This document shows positions 1-7,884 of a stretch of 64,000 bases of DNA, in pieces. The translations under genes were made by a program, and so were the position numbers. The notes under the pieces were generated by a model that ran no database searches, was not told the DNA's origin, and was given only the letters and a program-made list of their open reading frames with translations. The stretch's first letter is position 1. Each line of letters opens with the position of its first letter. Origin of the DNA: Methylophaga sp. (GTDB lineage: Bacteria > Pseudomonadota > Gammaproteobacteria > Nitrosococcales > Methylophagaceae); contig NZ_JAUSCC010000052.1 of assembly GCF_030651745.1 (NCBI RefSeq), positions 52,214 to 116,213 of the forward strand, read 5' to 3'.

Positions 1-683
1 TTGGGGCCAAGAACAGAGTCGATTTCACCGGTTATGACCAGTATGTTTTTCACATCATCAGGAATATTTTCTGCAGGGTCGATACGCTCTGGACATCCGT
101 GAGGCGACAATCTGCTTGGGCTGGAGTCAATCACCGCGCGATCATACTGCACGCCACTTCCGATTACGTTAGCCATAACGGCACCACCAAGAGAAATCCC
201 ATAAAGCAGCTGTTTCTCATATTGTGCGTTCAGATGAACCACTAATTCTTTGTAATCTTCTATGATGGCATTAATCCTGCGCTTGCCTTGTGACTCGCCG
301 TAGCCGCGGTAATCATAAATATAAATATCGTAACCACGCTGAGAGAACAGCTCTAAAGCCGTAATCATTAGGTCGGCTATCATTGCATTACCCAAAGCCA
401 CCAAAATATATCCTTCAGGATGCGTTGCTAAGCCGTTTTCATTTTGTGACTGATATTTGTAACCCTTTAGAACTTTGCCATCAGCGGTTGTAAATTCTGC
501 TCTCTCAATGAGCTCGTTTCCGGAGACTCTGGACGCATCCGGAGGCGGTGCCATGGAACTCCACATTTGGAAATACAATCGCTCTTTAAACCATCCACAT
601 ACGGTCGCTTCGCGATCAGCTGAAAATGCGATATTTGGCAGCACAACCAATAAAACAAATAAATACGTTTTGAGGTTAAACAT
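1..683 (-). CDS. Alpha/beta hydrolase, secreted, cut by window edge
   Basis: The minus-strand frame is open from an ATG at 683 to the window edge, giving about 227 residues; the C-terminus, with the expected His, lies outside. The start is set by a GGAGG nine bases upstream; an ATG at 692 would sit on top of that site. Residues 1-22 form a hydrophobic signal peptide ending AFSA. A strand followed by GISLGG (about residue 160) is the Gly-x-Ser-x-Gly nucleophile elbow, and YDYRGYGES is typical of serine hydrolases with an alpha/beta fold. Substrate is unknown. The gene lies just downstream of a broken M23 peptidase 3' end, so M23 and hydrolase were probably once an operon. Confidence 0.8.
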   Translation of the reverse strand, partial: MFNLKTYLFVLLVVLPNIAFSADREATVCGWFKERLYFQMWSSMAPPPDASRVSGNELIERAEFTTADGKVLKGYKYQSQNENGLATHPEGYILVALGNAMIADLMITALELFSQRGYDIYIYDYRGYGESQGKRRINAIIEDYKELVVHLNAQYEKQLLYGISLGGAVMANVIGSGVQYDRAVIDSSPSRLSPHGCPERIDPAENIPDDVKNILVITGEIDSVLGP

Positions 684-702
684 AAGCTTCATCCTCCTTT
701 AA

Positions 703-815
703 TCTGGCAACATCGGTTCTGGTTTGAGAAACGGTGCTGGATCAACTGGACCGCCTAAGTAAATCCCAAAATGGAGATGGGGTGGCGTGGTGATGGTGTT
801 ACCCATAAAGTAAGT
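703..815 (-). pseudogene. 3' remnant of an M23 peptidase gene
   Basis: The minus strand reads GNTITTPPHLHFGIY and then LGGPVDPAPFLKPEP before a TAA, nearly the same as the C-terminus of the intact M23 peptidase at 1674-2762, with a 9-base deletion and scattered substitutions. Nothing upstream of it is M23-like, so only about the last 35 codons survive. The TAA is followed at once by the AGGAGG of the hydrolase gene. It may be the old end of an M23-hydrolase operon that was split when the segment carrying the YdeI-like gene arrived, or what is left of a tandem duplicate. Confidence 0.8.
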
Positions 816-871
816 TAGCTGAACCTTAATTCATATCCGTTGCGATACGTTAGCTAAACGAATGGAGGCAT

Positions 872-1483
872 GCCTTCGCTTTTATTTAATGGGTTCATTA
901 TTTTGCAGCATTAATAGGTACTTGCTTAGTCGTCGTACTCGAGTTTCAGATTTCTTGGCGGTCTGAAGTGAGAGAAAGATTATGTATTTCTTAGTTTTAC
1001 TGAGAGATTCAAAATAGTCTTTTGCTTTTAGGTTTGCCTCTAAAGCATCTAGAAAATCGGCGGGCATTTCCATCTCGCTTTGTGGGCTGTAGGCTGCATT
1101 CCAGCGTCCGTCAGCTTTGGCCTCATGTACATGAATTAACCCTGCTTTTTTCATTCGACCTTCTGATAAAAGCCGCTCTACATGCTCACAGTTTCGTTTA
1201 GACCACGAGCTTCCCCTCTTTCTTGGAGTAAATCTTTGGAGATATGCTTCGCTATTGAATGATTTTTTCACCCCATCAATCCACCCCCAGCATAGAGCTT
1301 CAATAACAGCCTGCCCCCAATCAATTGACTGATACCCAGAACCCTTTTTATAAATCATCATCCAAAGTTCAGTTTCTTGATCATGATTCGATTCTAGCCA
1401 CGTACTAAACTCTTCCGAATCGGTAAATGATTTAACTTTTGACTCATCAAACTCTGGCATTTTTTATCTCATTAAGCGAAGGC
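872..1483. repeat. 10-bp inverted repeat flanking the YdeI-like gene
   Basis: GCCTTCGCTT at 872-881 and its exact complement AAGCGAAGGC at 1474-1483 lie immediately outside the coding region of 882-1460. The arms are too far apart for an ordinary terminator. They could be ends of a small inserted segment or chance; no target-site duplication is obvious. Confidence 0.35.
882..1460 (-). CDS. YdeI/OmpD-associated family protein
   Basis: A 192-residue soluble protein. The features typical of the YdeI/OmpD-associated family are present: the N-terminal FSTWLESNHDQETELWMMIYKK stretch (W-L-x-x-N, then an LW-x-x-x-x-KK pattern), the EALCWGWIDG core, an RFTPRKRGSSWSKRN segment and a C-terminal Lys/Arg-rich helix. 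The molecular role of this family is not established. The gene sits between the M23 3' remnant and the intact M23 gene, and a 10-bp inverted repeat (GCCTTCGCTT at 872-881, AAGCGAAGGC at 1474-1483) flanks it closely. YdeI-like genes are common in accessory DNA and integron cassettes. No signal peptide is seen. Confidence 0.8.
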   Translation of the reverse strand: MPEFDESKVKSFTDSEEFSTWLESNHDQETELWMMIYKKGSGYQSIDWGQAVIEALCWGWIDGVKKSFNSEAYLQRFTPRKRGSSWSKRNCEHVERLLSEGRMKKAGLIHVHEAKADGRWNAAYSPQSEMEMPADFLDALEANLKAKDYFESLSKTKKYIIFLSLQTAKKSETRVRRLSKYLLMLQNNEPIK

Positions 1484-1673
1484 GTAAAACCGCTGGTTTT
1501 TAATAATTCCTAGTGGGTTATACATTTTAAGTCCCCGACCAAGTCAAAACAAACCGATAACATAATCGATTGATTGTTTACTATTTACTGTTTGTCTTGG
1601 AACAGTTTTTTTCAAAAAGACGCTCGACTAGATAACATTTGGTTGGTCAGATTGAAGCTGCCCAGCCAGATGC

Positions 1674-2762
1674 TCATCGATCAGATAAAACCGGCTCTGG
1701 TTTCAAAAATGGTGCTGGATCAACGGGGCCGCCTGAGTAAATCCCAAAGTGAAGATGCGGTGGCGTGGTGATGGCGTTGCCGGTGTTGCCCACATATCCA
1801 AGTATTTCACCTTTTTTAACCCTGTCGCCGGACTCAACTGCGAATGAATCCAGATGAGCGTAATAGTAACGTGCACTGCCAAGGCCGATCATGCTGCCCG
1901 ATAGCCAAACGTATTTTCCACCCCTGTCACCTGTACCTGTTCTGACATAGCCATCAACCACTGCTGTGACGGGTGTTCCCTTTTTTGCAAAGATATCCAC
2001 GCCGTGATGCTGTCGCGCACCGCCATCGCGAGCAACACCAAAACCACTGCCTATATCACGCTGGGCTGCGCCTTCTACGGGGAATGGTAATGAACCTCCA
2101 TTGGCAATCGCCAGAGAATATTCGGCATTGGCAAATAACTCGGGTTGAAGAACAAATCGGTAGTCGCCAGCTTTGGAGATAACCCGACTTCTGCTTGTGT
2201 CATCAGTTTCCAGTTCCGTAACAGTTGACCATTCTTGGTCATTAATTCCGCGTTGTTCCAGGCTGGCATAAAGCCGATTGTCGGATGTATCCAGACGGGA
2301 AAGTTGCCATATCAGCCTCTCTCCTCTTTCAAGCGATAATTGATAGATGTGTGCCTCAACTTCATCCTCCGCAAAGGCTTCAACTGTGCGGTACCGACCA
2401 CTAGCTTGCACAGGCTGAGTACCCGCCCTTTCAACAGCTTTTGTCCATCGTTGCCCAAGAGGACTATCCAACAATCCCGCCACTCGCAAACGCCAGACAA
2501 AAATATCCCTTGGGGACCAGCCCAGAATATCGAAAGCAACATAACGGATTGCGTTTTCACTGCTTTCAGCTGCGTTATGTCGCAGGTCATCACGAGCAAT
2601 CAGAAGAGCAACGAGCCCAGCCAATAGGAAAATAAGTATCCAGGATCGTTTGATACGAGTCTTTGGCTTTATTGGGGTCAGCCCAACATTCTCATGTTCT
2701 GTCTGGACATTATCAGGTTCAGGCTTTTGCTCACCATCAGTTGTTTCGGTCGGGTCACTCAT
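1674..2762 (-). CDS. M23 family metallopeptidase, membrane-anchored
   Basis: 362 residues: a charged cytoplasmic N-terminus, one transmembrane segment at about 40-57, a periplasmic middle region without a recognised domain and a C-terminal M23 (LytM-type) peptidase domain from about residue 245. The zinc site is recognisable as HHGVD at 252-256 and HLHFG at 336-340, with AHLDS in between, so it is expected to be an active peptidoglycan endopeptidase facing the periplasm. The 3' end is duplicated as a decayed remnant at 703-815. The flanks are accessory DNA, and substrate specificity cannot be read from the sequence. Confidence 0.85.
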   Translation of the reverse strand: MSDPTETTDGEQKPEPDNVQTEHENVGLTPIKPKTRIKRSWILIFLLAGLVALLIARDDLRHNAAESSENAIRYVAFDILGWSPRDIFVWRLRVAGLLDSPLGQRWTKAVERAGTQPVQASGRYRTVEAFAEDEVEAHIYQLSLERGERLIWQLSRLDTSDNRLYASLEQRGINDQEWSTVTELETDDTSRSRVISKAGDYRFVLQPELFANAEYSLAIANGGSLPFPVEGAAQRDIGSGFGVARDGGARQHHGVDIFAKKGTPVTAVVDGYVRTGTGDRGGKYVWLSGSMIGLGSARYYYAHLDSFAVESGDRVKKGEILGYVGNTGNAITTPPHLHFGIYSGGPVDPAPFLKPEPVLSDR

Positions 2763-2959
2763 ACCAACTTTTATCTCTTCATAGATTATTGATATGACAA
2801 CTCTATGGATGAATGGTCTTAGGCGATATGATTGAGGTTAAACCTAGCTTTTATTTGACTTGCATCGTCGGACAAAACGCACTAATTAACAAAGACATTT
2901 GCAGTGGTCGGTCTGAAATTTCACTTAACATTTTGTGCAGGAATATTAAATATTATGTT

Positions 2960-3235
2960 TTAAGCATACTCACACATCTGCTCTTGGTAATTGTAGCTAC
3001 CACCAGAATCTAAACAGGTATCAACTTTCATGAAGGTACTATTCATAAACAAGTAGCTTGCGCCACCGCCTATTAATGCGATACCTAAAAATACAGCCCA
3101 AAGACCTCTGATGTAGAACGATGGCTTAAACCCTTGCCAGCCAACACCCACCTCTCTTCGAAAGCACCAATAGAAACCAGTTACAATAATTCCTATTGCC
3201 ATTAGATCAAGCCAATGATGATTCACCCAATCCAT
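2960..3235 (-). CDS. Small membrane protein, unknown
   Basis: 91 residues with two predicted transmembrane helices (about 10-25 and 42-62) and a Cys-containing C-terminal tail (CLDSGG...MCEYA). I do not recognise a family. Its start lies nine bases after the core of an attC-like site (3244-3250) and it is on the same strand as its neighbours, which fits a gene cassette. The 2763-2959 stretch downstream is AT-rich and I see no clear attC in it. Confidence 0.6.
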   Translation of the reverse strand: MDWVNHHWLDLMAIGIIVTGFYWCFRREVGVGWQGFKPSFYIRGLWAVFLGIALIGGGASYLFMNSTFMKVDTCLDSGGSYNYQEQMCEYA

Positions 3236-3243
3236 ATTTTCCT

Positions 3244-3323
3244 CTCAGAACGTTTTAATCACATCACCCAATAAATTTAGAGCGGCAGCGGTAAATTTGG
3301 TCGGCTTGATTCACTGGTTATGC
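3244..3323 (-). other. attC-like integron recombination site
   Basis: On the minus strand the segment runs from GCATAAC (R'', 3317-3323) to GTTCTGA (R', 3244-3250). The arms pair imperfectly: GTGAATCA with TGATT, and ACC-AAATTTA with TAAATTT-ATTGGGT, around a short GC-rich loop. The left arm has the common attC string TCAAGCCGAC. R'' overlaps the last codons of the gene at 3311-3721, as in many cassettes. The R' box deviates from GTTRRRY, so activity is uncertain. Confidence 0.55.
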
Positions 3324-3721
3324 GCCACAATCCACCACCAGATTACAGCGGATGGGATGCTAGCCACTGCTGCGGTGAGCGCGATAACTAAACCTGATAG
3401 AAAAGACGAAACCCATGGAAAAAAACCAATAATACTGCCAATAACTATTGCTGGTGTGATGAGAACCACTACAGCTCCTGCAGAAAGCGCGAAAGCACCG
3501 GCAATAAATTTCAGTGGCGTACAAAGGCCCTTTGATAAAAGATATTGCCCACACGCCCATGTAGTAGCGACTGCAATGATGAACAGAACTGGCGCGATGG
3601 CCACGCCTCTTTGCCAAGAATCATTAGCATCTGGATCAGAATGTGTGAGCAACGCGAGCATAACTAGAAGGAAGAACAGCACCGTAGCCAATACACTTGC
3701 AATAGCTTCACGAAATAGCAA
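3311..3721 (-). CDS. Four-helix membrane protein, unknown
   Basis: 136 residues, very hydrophobic, with four probable transmembrane helices (about 8-27, 43-60, 72-95 and 105-130). No family is recognised. The gene ends inside the R'' box of an attC-like site (the last codons A-H-N-Q come from GCATAACCA) and starts 17 bases after the short TGTTATGC junction repeat at 3738-3785. Both features are what a gene cassette would show. Confidence 0.6.
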   Translation of the reverse strand: MLFREAIASVLATVLFFLLVMLALLTHSDPDANDSWQRGVAIAPVLFIIAVATTWACGQYLLSKGLCTPLKFIAGAFALSAGAVVVLITPAIVIGSIIGFFPWVSSFLSGLVIALTAAVASIPSAVIWWWIVAHNQ

Positions 3722-3737
3722 CCCTGCCTCCTTGTTT

Positions 3738-3785
3738 GCATAACAGCATGTTAATGATTGATGTCGTTGGCCACATAATAATTAT
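3738..3785 (-). repeat. Short attC-like junction repeat, copy 1 of 3
   Basis: On the plus strand it reads GCATAACAGCATGTTAATGA followed by a GGCC-containing segment and ATAATAATTATT. The first 18-19 bases recur at 46217 and 48415. It starts directly after the stop codon of the minus-strand gene at 3782 and ends just before the next minus-strand gene. TAACA-GCA-TGTTA forms a small perfect palindrome, and GTTATGC on the minus strand resembles an integron core site. Confidence 0.5.
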
Positions 3786-3985
3786 TGCCACTCAATCTTT
3801 ATGTGACTGGGCACAGTCTCACGCAGATAGAGATTAATAAGACTTTGATAAGGAATATTTTTTTCTTCAGCGAGATTCTTGAAATACTCCACAGTATCGT
3901 CATCAAGCCGGATCGTAACCTGCTTTTTGAGTTTCTTGGCGTATGGATTTTTGGCTGATTCAGAAAAATCGTAATGCTCACGCAT
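3782..3985 (-). CDS. BrnA-like ribbon-helix-helix antitoxin, orphan
   Basis: 67 residues. QVTIRLDDDTVEYFKNLAEE followed by IPYQSLINLYLRE is the strand-helix-helix pattern of RHH DNA-binding antitoxins, closest to the BrnA group by its N-terminal extension. BrnT normally lies directly upstream; the 95 bases between this gene and 4080 hold no intact BrnT frame, so it appears to be an orphan or a remnant. The upstream ATCATTATT-CAT-AAATAATGAT inverted repeat at about 3996-4018 could be its operator. It lies in the cassette-like block. Confidence 0.65.
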   Translation of the reverse strand: MREHYDFSESAKNPYAKKLKKQVTIRLDDDTVEYFKNLAEEKNIPYQSLINLYLRETVPSHIKIEWQ

Positions 3986-4079
3986 GTCTTGTCTATATCA
4001 TTATTCATAAATAATGATCTGCATAAGGTCTGGCTTTGCGACACACCGAAACTTAGGTAAATCCAACAACAAACTCGTA

Positions 4080-4379
4080 TTACCCCCTCATTTCGAGGTC
4101 TTCCCGGATCACTTCCGGGTGACGAGATGCGATATCAATCAACGCTTTAGCTGGTCCCGAAGGTTTACGACGCCCCTGCTCCCACTCCTGCAAGGTCCGT
4201 GGAGAAATATGAAGTACTTCTGCAAACTCTATTTGTGTCAGGCCGGTTTTACTCCGCGCCTCTGCTACCTCATTGGGTTCCACACGACTTACCCGCGCAG
4301 CTTTGCCCGCTTTCATTTCTTTGATTGATTGAAGCAGCTTGTTACCAAGCTCTTCCGCACTCAATGTTTCGTTACTCAT
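4080..4379 (-). CDS. XRE-family antitoxin of a HigBA-type pair
   Basis: 100 residues from the ATG at 4379, which overlaps the end of the toxin gene by 8 bases. The C-terminal half carries an XRE helix-turn-helix: GLTQIEFAEVLHISPRTLQE, then WEQGRRKPSGPAKAL. Such antitoxins bind the toxin and repress their own promoter. The toxin-first order is the HigBA arrangement. A longer frame starts at 4394 (MRYWK), but translational coupling from the toxin stop favours 4379. Confidence 0.85.
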   Translation of the reverse strand: MSNETLSAEELGNKLLQSIKEMKAGKAARVSRVEPNEVAEARSKTGLTQIEFAEVLHISPRTLQEWEQGRRKPSGPAKALIDIASRHPEVIREDLEMRG

Positions 4380-4686
4380 TTTCCAGTACCTCACGAATGG
4401 ATTTCAGGATATGTGCGGGGATGTTCTCCTTGACGGCTTTTTTGTAGATCACTAATAACCAGATCTCTCCATTTGCCAACTTAGTGAAGTAAATAACACG
4501 TACCCCACCTCGCTTCCCTGAACCCGCAACCGACCAACGAACCTTTCTACATCCACCGCTACCAGGAATTGGATCACCAATCTCTGGATTGGCAGCCAGC
4601 CATGCAAAGAAAGCATTACGCTCCTCTTCAGTCCATATTTTATTAGCGTCCGCTTCAAATGTAGGAGTTTCAATGATCGTATACAT
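4372..4686 (-). CDS. RelE/HigB-type toxin
   Basis: 104 residues with the layout of the HigB2/RelE-like mRNA interferases: the N-terminal IIETPTFEADANKIWTEEER helix region, a core with GGCRKVRW and the strand RGGVRVIYF, then EIWLLVIYKKAVKENI near the C-terminus. It is expected to cleave mRNA at the ribosome when free of its antitoxin, which is encoded immediately downstream and overlaps it. Both are on the minus strand, like the surrounding accessory genes. An inverted repeat spanning the start codon (4678-4701) is a likely operator. Confidence 0.85.
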   Translation of the reverse strand: MYTIIETPTFEADANKIWTEEERNAFFAWLAANPEIGDPIPGSGGCRKVRWSVAGSGKRGGVRVIYFTKLANGEIWLLVIYKKAVKENIPAHILKSIREVLENE

Positions 4687-4701
4687 AACGGTAAATATAC
4701 G
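4678..4701. promoter_or_regulatory. Probable operator of the HigBA-type pair
   Basis: CGTATA at 4678-4683 and TATACG at 4696-4701 form an inverted repeat around the toxin start codon (ATG at 4684-4686). A TATATT box lies in the same stretch on the minus strand. Binding by the XRE antitoxin is inferred from position. Confidence 0.45.
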
Positions 4702-4832
4702 TCATTGACGGAGTTTTGCAAGAAGGATAATTGAGTGAAAAATATTTGGTCTGAAACTACTTGGTGAAATAGGCGGATTAAGAACCTCATCCAGATAAGA
4801 TCAGCCCCCGCCCCCCTTTCCTCTCTGGAATT

Positions 4833-4862
4833 TTGGCACTGTAAAAACTTTTCGCTTATGCT
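4833..4862 (+). promoter_or_regulatory. Probable promoter of the copper operon
   Basis: TTGGCA at 4833-4838 and TATGCT at 4857-4862, 18 bases apart, are good sigma-70 elements 37 bases before the CopL-like start. No clear CueR- or CopR-type operator was recognised. Confidence 0.5.
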
Positions 4863-4898
4863 GTGTCTAACCAAACGTTATTTATTGGCAATTGTTTA

Positions 4899-5249
4899 AT
4901 GACAAAACCACAGTCTCTTTTTCATTATTTGCTTATCGGCTTCTTTATGATTTCGATGCTGATGCCTGCTGCGCATGCAGGAAATAATGATATGCCTGTG
5001 CACCATGAAATGAGTCAGCAACAGCACGATTGCCATTCCAATACTGAAGCTCAACACAAGCACGATGCCAGTTCTCATTGCGCCAGTGATAATTGTCAGT
5101 GTGCAACAGCCAATTGTCATGCCTCCGTTGTATTAGGTTTTCAACCTATTTTTATGGCCTCCCTCTATTCGCAAAGCCGTTTGGCAATTACAGCCGAACA
5201 ACTTGTGAGCCAAAACCCTCCTCAATTCGAACGTCCACCGCGAAGCTAA
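4899..5249 (+). CDS. CopL-like small Cys/His-rich periplasmic protein
   Basis: 116 residues from the ATG at 4899; the upstream ATG at 4863 would add residues before the signal peptide and is less likely. A signal peptide ends at about residue 27 (MPAAHA). The mature part is rich in His and Cys (HHEMSQQQHDCHS, HCASDNCQCATANCH), fitting copper binding. Position before copA and size match CopL, which in xanthomonads is needed for copper-induced expression of copAB. Assignment rests on position and composition, not on a strict motif. CopA begins 60 bases downstream. Confidence 0.65.
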   Translation: MTKPQSLFHYLLIGFFMISMLMPAAHAGNNDMPVHHEMSQQQHDCHSNTEAQHKHDASSHCASDNCQCATANCHASVVLGFQPIFMASLYSQSRLAITAEQLVSQNPPQFERPPRS

Positions 5250-5309
5250 TCCTCTAGTTCAAACCGGTATCTACGGATACCCAATCGAAACTCTCTGAGG
5301 ATAGATCTC

Positions 5310-6986
5310 ATGAAACAATTTAGTCGCTGGCTGATCGCTATTTCAGCCGCATTACTCCACAACCCTGTCATTGCAAGTGTGACGGAATACACGCTGGTCA
5401 TTGACCGCGAACCGGTCAACATTACTGGCAAAGCCGTAGAACGCATCACTATCAACGGTGGCATCCCCGGTCCGATTATGGAGTTTACCGAAGGTGACGA
5501 AGCGGTTATCCACGTTATTAATAAACTCGACGAGCCAACTTCTGTTCATTGGCATGGATTATTACTGCCGCCAGAAATGGATGGTGTACCAGGTCTGAGT
5601 GACTTTAAAGCCATCGAAGCTGGTGATACGTTCACCTATCGTTTTACTCTTCGTCAAAATGGCACTTACTGGTATCACGCCCACAGTGGTTCACAGGAAC
5701 AGGATGGTCATTACGGCGCGTTGGTGATTTATCCCAAGGACGAACCGGTCGTTCAAGCCGATCGGGATTATGTGGTGTTACTGTCTGATTTCAGTAATGA
5801 AACCGGTCAGCAAATTTTCGGCAATCTGAAAAAAAGCCCGCATTACTATAATTATGCTCAACGTACTGTCGGTGATTTCTTCGGAGAAGTACGTGAAAAA
5901 GGCTTTAAATCTGCATGGAGCAATGCCCGTGATTGGGGGCAGATGCGAATGTCGCCTACCGATCTGGCAGATGTCAGCTACGACGCTTTTCTGTTGAATG
6001 GCAAAACCAACGAGCAGAACTGGACTGGTCTTTTCAAGCCTGGCGAACGGGTGCGATTACGCTTTATCAATGCCTCGGCCATGTCGATGTATGACGTGCG
6101 GATTCCCGGTTTACAAATGACTGTTATTCAGGCTGATGGACAATATATTGAGCCAGTGACGGTTGATGAATTTCGCTTTGCTGTAGCTGAAACCTATGAT
6201 GTGATTGTGACGCCACAAGCCGATCAAGCATACACCATCGCGGCAGAATCTATTGATCGTACCGGTTTTGCTTTGGGTACTTTAGCCCCAAGAGAAGGTA
6301 TGAAAGGTCTGGTTCCAGCCCATCGACCGCGTTCATTGTTAACCATGGCCGATATGGGGCATGACATGGATCATAGTGGCCATGATATGAGTGACGCTTC
6401 TCAAGGCATGGATCATAGCGGACATGATATGCAAGACGATGAACCGGCTGAAATGCAAAGTGGCTGGGCCGATGCCAGTACACCAAAGGGACATAAAGCA
6501 CTGCAATACAGTGATTTACGAGCACTTGGAACACAAACCGATCTACGTCCTGCCGAACGGGAAATTGTAGTGACCTTGGGCGGCACCATGGAACGGTTTA
6601 TCTGGACCTTAAATGGTCATAAATTCGGTGATCCGGGTTTTGAGCCAATCAAACTTAACTATGGTGAACGAGTCAGGCTGATCTTTAAAAATGAAACCAT
6701 GATGGCGCATCCGATGCATCTGCATGGCATGTTTGTGCAGCTGGAAAATGGTCAACCGGGTGAAAAGTTACCCAACAAACACACGGTTAATGTTGCACCA
6801 GGCACCGAATATTCCGTACTACTGACAGCTGATGAGCCGGGCGAATGGGCGTTTCATTGTCATCTGCTGTATCACATGTCTGCTGGCATGATGTCTACAG
6901 TGGTCGTCGCCGAGTTTGATGAAGATGATTTGCCCGCCTCTCAACCAGCACATCACGACATGGGAGGTCACCATGAGCATCACTAA
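5310..6986 (+). CDS. copA: Multicopper oxidase CopA (copper resistance)
   Basis: 558 residues with a Sec-type signal peptide (1-23). The four copper-binding motifs are present: HWHG at 80-83, WYHAHSG at 121-127, HPMHLHG at 467-473 and HCHLLYHMSAGMM at 516-528. A Met/His-rich insert with two copies of MDHSGHDM (about residues 350-375) is typical of CopA and PcoA. The protein should oxidise Cu(I) in the periplasm. The signal peptide lacks the twin-arginine pair usual for CopA, which is odd for a cofactor-loaded oxidase. It overlaps copB by 14 bases. Confidence 0.95.
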   Translation: MKQFSRWLIAISAALLHNPVIASVTEYTLVIDREPVNITGKAVERITINGGIPGPIMEFTEGDEAVIHVINKLDEPTSVHWHGLLLPPEMDGVPGLSDFKAIEAGDTFTYRFTLRQNGTYWYHAHSGSQEQDGHYGALVIYPKDEPVVQADRDYVVLLSDFSNETGQQIFGNLKKSPHYYNYAQRTVGDFFGEVREKGFKSAWSNARDWGQMRMSPTDLADVSYDAFLLNGKTNEQNWTGLFKPGERVRLRFINASAMSMYDVRIPGLQMTVIQADGQYIEPVTVDEFRFAVAETYDVIVTPQADQAYTIAAESIDRTGFALGTLAPREGMKGLVPAHRPRSLLTMADMGHDMDHSGHDMSDASQGMDHSGHDMQDDEPAEMQSGWADASTPKGHKALQYSDLRALGTQTDLRPAEREIVVTLGGTMERFIWTLNGHKFGDPGFEPIKLNYGERVRLIFKNETMMAHPMHLHGMFVQLENGQPGEKLPNKHTVNVAPGTEYSVLLTADEPGEWAFHCHLLYHMSAGMMSTVVVAEFDEDDLPASQPAHHDMGGHHEHH

Positions 6987-7701
6987 ATCTAATCTGCTAG
7001 TCACATTGCTATTGAGCCTGTTTATTTCCAGCAGCCATGCCGATGATAATCATGATGGGCATGGGCACGAGCATGAATCACACATCTTCCATGCCTTATG
7101 GTTTGAAGCACAACATGGCGGTGGCAGTGAAGGTGATAAAACCCATATTGAATGGGATGGCTGGATCGGTGGAGATACCCACAAACTCTGGCTGAAAGGT
7201 GAACTGGAAGGCCATAAAGGCAAACTGGAAGAAAGTGAAGTCTGGGCTTTGTATAGCCGGAATGTGCACGATTTCTGGGATGCCCAGCTGGGTCTGAGAG
7301 TGGATACTCAACCTGAATCCACCCGTTATTTAACACTGGGTTTTACTGGATTGGCGCCCTATCTGTTTGAAACTCAGGCACATCTGTTTATCAGTGATTA
7401 TGGTGATGTCAGCGCCAGGCTGAAACAGAAAAACCATCTGCTGTTCACCCAGCGTTTTGGCTTTGAACCCTACTACCAACTGGACTTTACTGCTCAGAAT
7501 GTTGAACGTCAGGAGTTAGGCAGAGGCTTAAGTGAAGGTGAAATCGGCATCAAACTGTTTTATGAGATCACCCGTAAAGTTGTGCCGTATCTGGATCTCA
7601 AATACGAACGCAAATTCGGTCGCACCGCCTCCATCGCCAGAAATGCTGATGAAAGCGAAGAAGACTGGATTGCTTCGGTAGGCATCAAACTGCTTTTCTA
7701 A
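6973..7701 (+). CDS. copB: Outer-membrane copper resistance protein CopB
   Basis: 243 residues from the ATG at 6973, chosen because a GGGAGG sits five bases upstream and a signal peptide (ending SSSHA) follows; a longer frame from 6916 lies inside copA. A His/Asp-rich segment (DDNHDGHGHEHESH) follows the cleavage site, and then alternating strands typical of the CopB/PcoB beta-barrel (HALWFEAQHGG..., TRKVVPYLDLKYERKFG). It works with CopA in periplasmic copper sequestration. The end FGRTASIARNADESEEDWIA is a family signature. Confidence 0.92.
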   Translation: MSITKSNLLVTLLLSLFISSSHADDNHDGHGHEHESHIFHALWFEAQHGGGSEGDKTHIEWDGWIGGDTHKLWLKGELEGHKGKLEESEVWALYSRNVHDFWDAQLGLRVDTQPESTRYLTLGFTGLAPYLFETQAHLFISDYGDVSARLKQKNHLLFTQRFGFEPYYQLDFTAQNVERQELGRGLSEGEIGIKLFYEITRKVVPYLDLKYERKFGRTASIARNADESEEDWIASVGIKLLF

Positions 7702-7725
7702 AACAACTCGTTAACGCACAAACCT

Positions 7726-7750
7726 CGTTCCCATGCTCCGCGTGGGAACG
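7726..7750. repeat. REP-like palindrome, copy 1 of 5
   Basis: CGTTCCCATGCTCCGCGTGGGAACG; CGTTCCCA pairs with TGGGAACG. It lies between copB and the TonB receptor gene. Confidence 0.8.
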
Positions 7751-7852
7751 CCGGTTTTCCAAACAAAATCATCATTTACTTATAAAGTGCGTGATTTCAC
7801 CCACACCTGCTCGAAATCCCACAATTTTTATAATGTCATATTGCTTATTCTT

Positions 7853-7870
7853 GGTTTAACTTTTTAAACC
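7853..7870. promoter_or_regulatory. Palindrome upstream of the copper receptor gene
   Basis: GGTTTAA (7853-7859) and TTAAACC (7864-7870) form a perfect inverted repeat with a 4-base centre, 15 bases before the start codon. An operator or a 5' leader hairpin are both possible. Confidence 0.35.
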
Positions 7871-7884
7871 GGGATAACAGCAAC

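Noticed and set aside
2813..3013. 66-residue plus-strand frame between the M23 gene and the small membrane protein
   Set aside because: AT-rich, no ribosome-binding site, no family; likely chance.
4452..4874. 140-residue minus-strand frame over the HigB-type gene
   Set aside because: It is an out-of-frame shadow of the toxin gene on the same strand; the RelE-like protein is clearly the real product.
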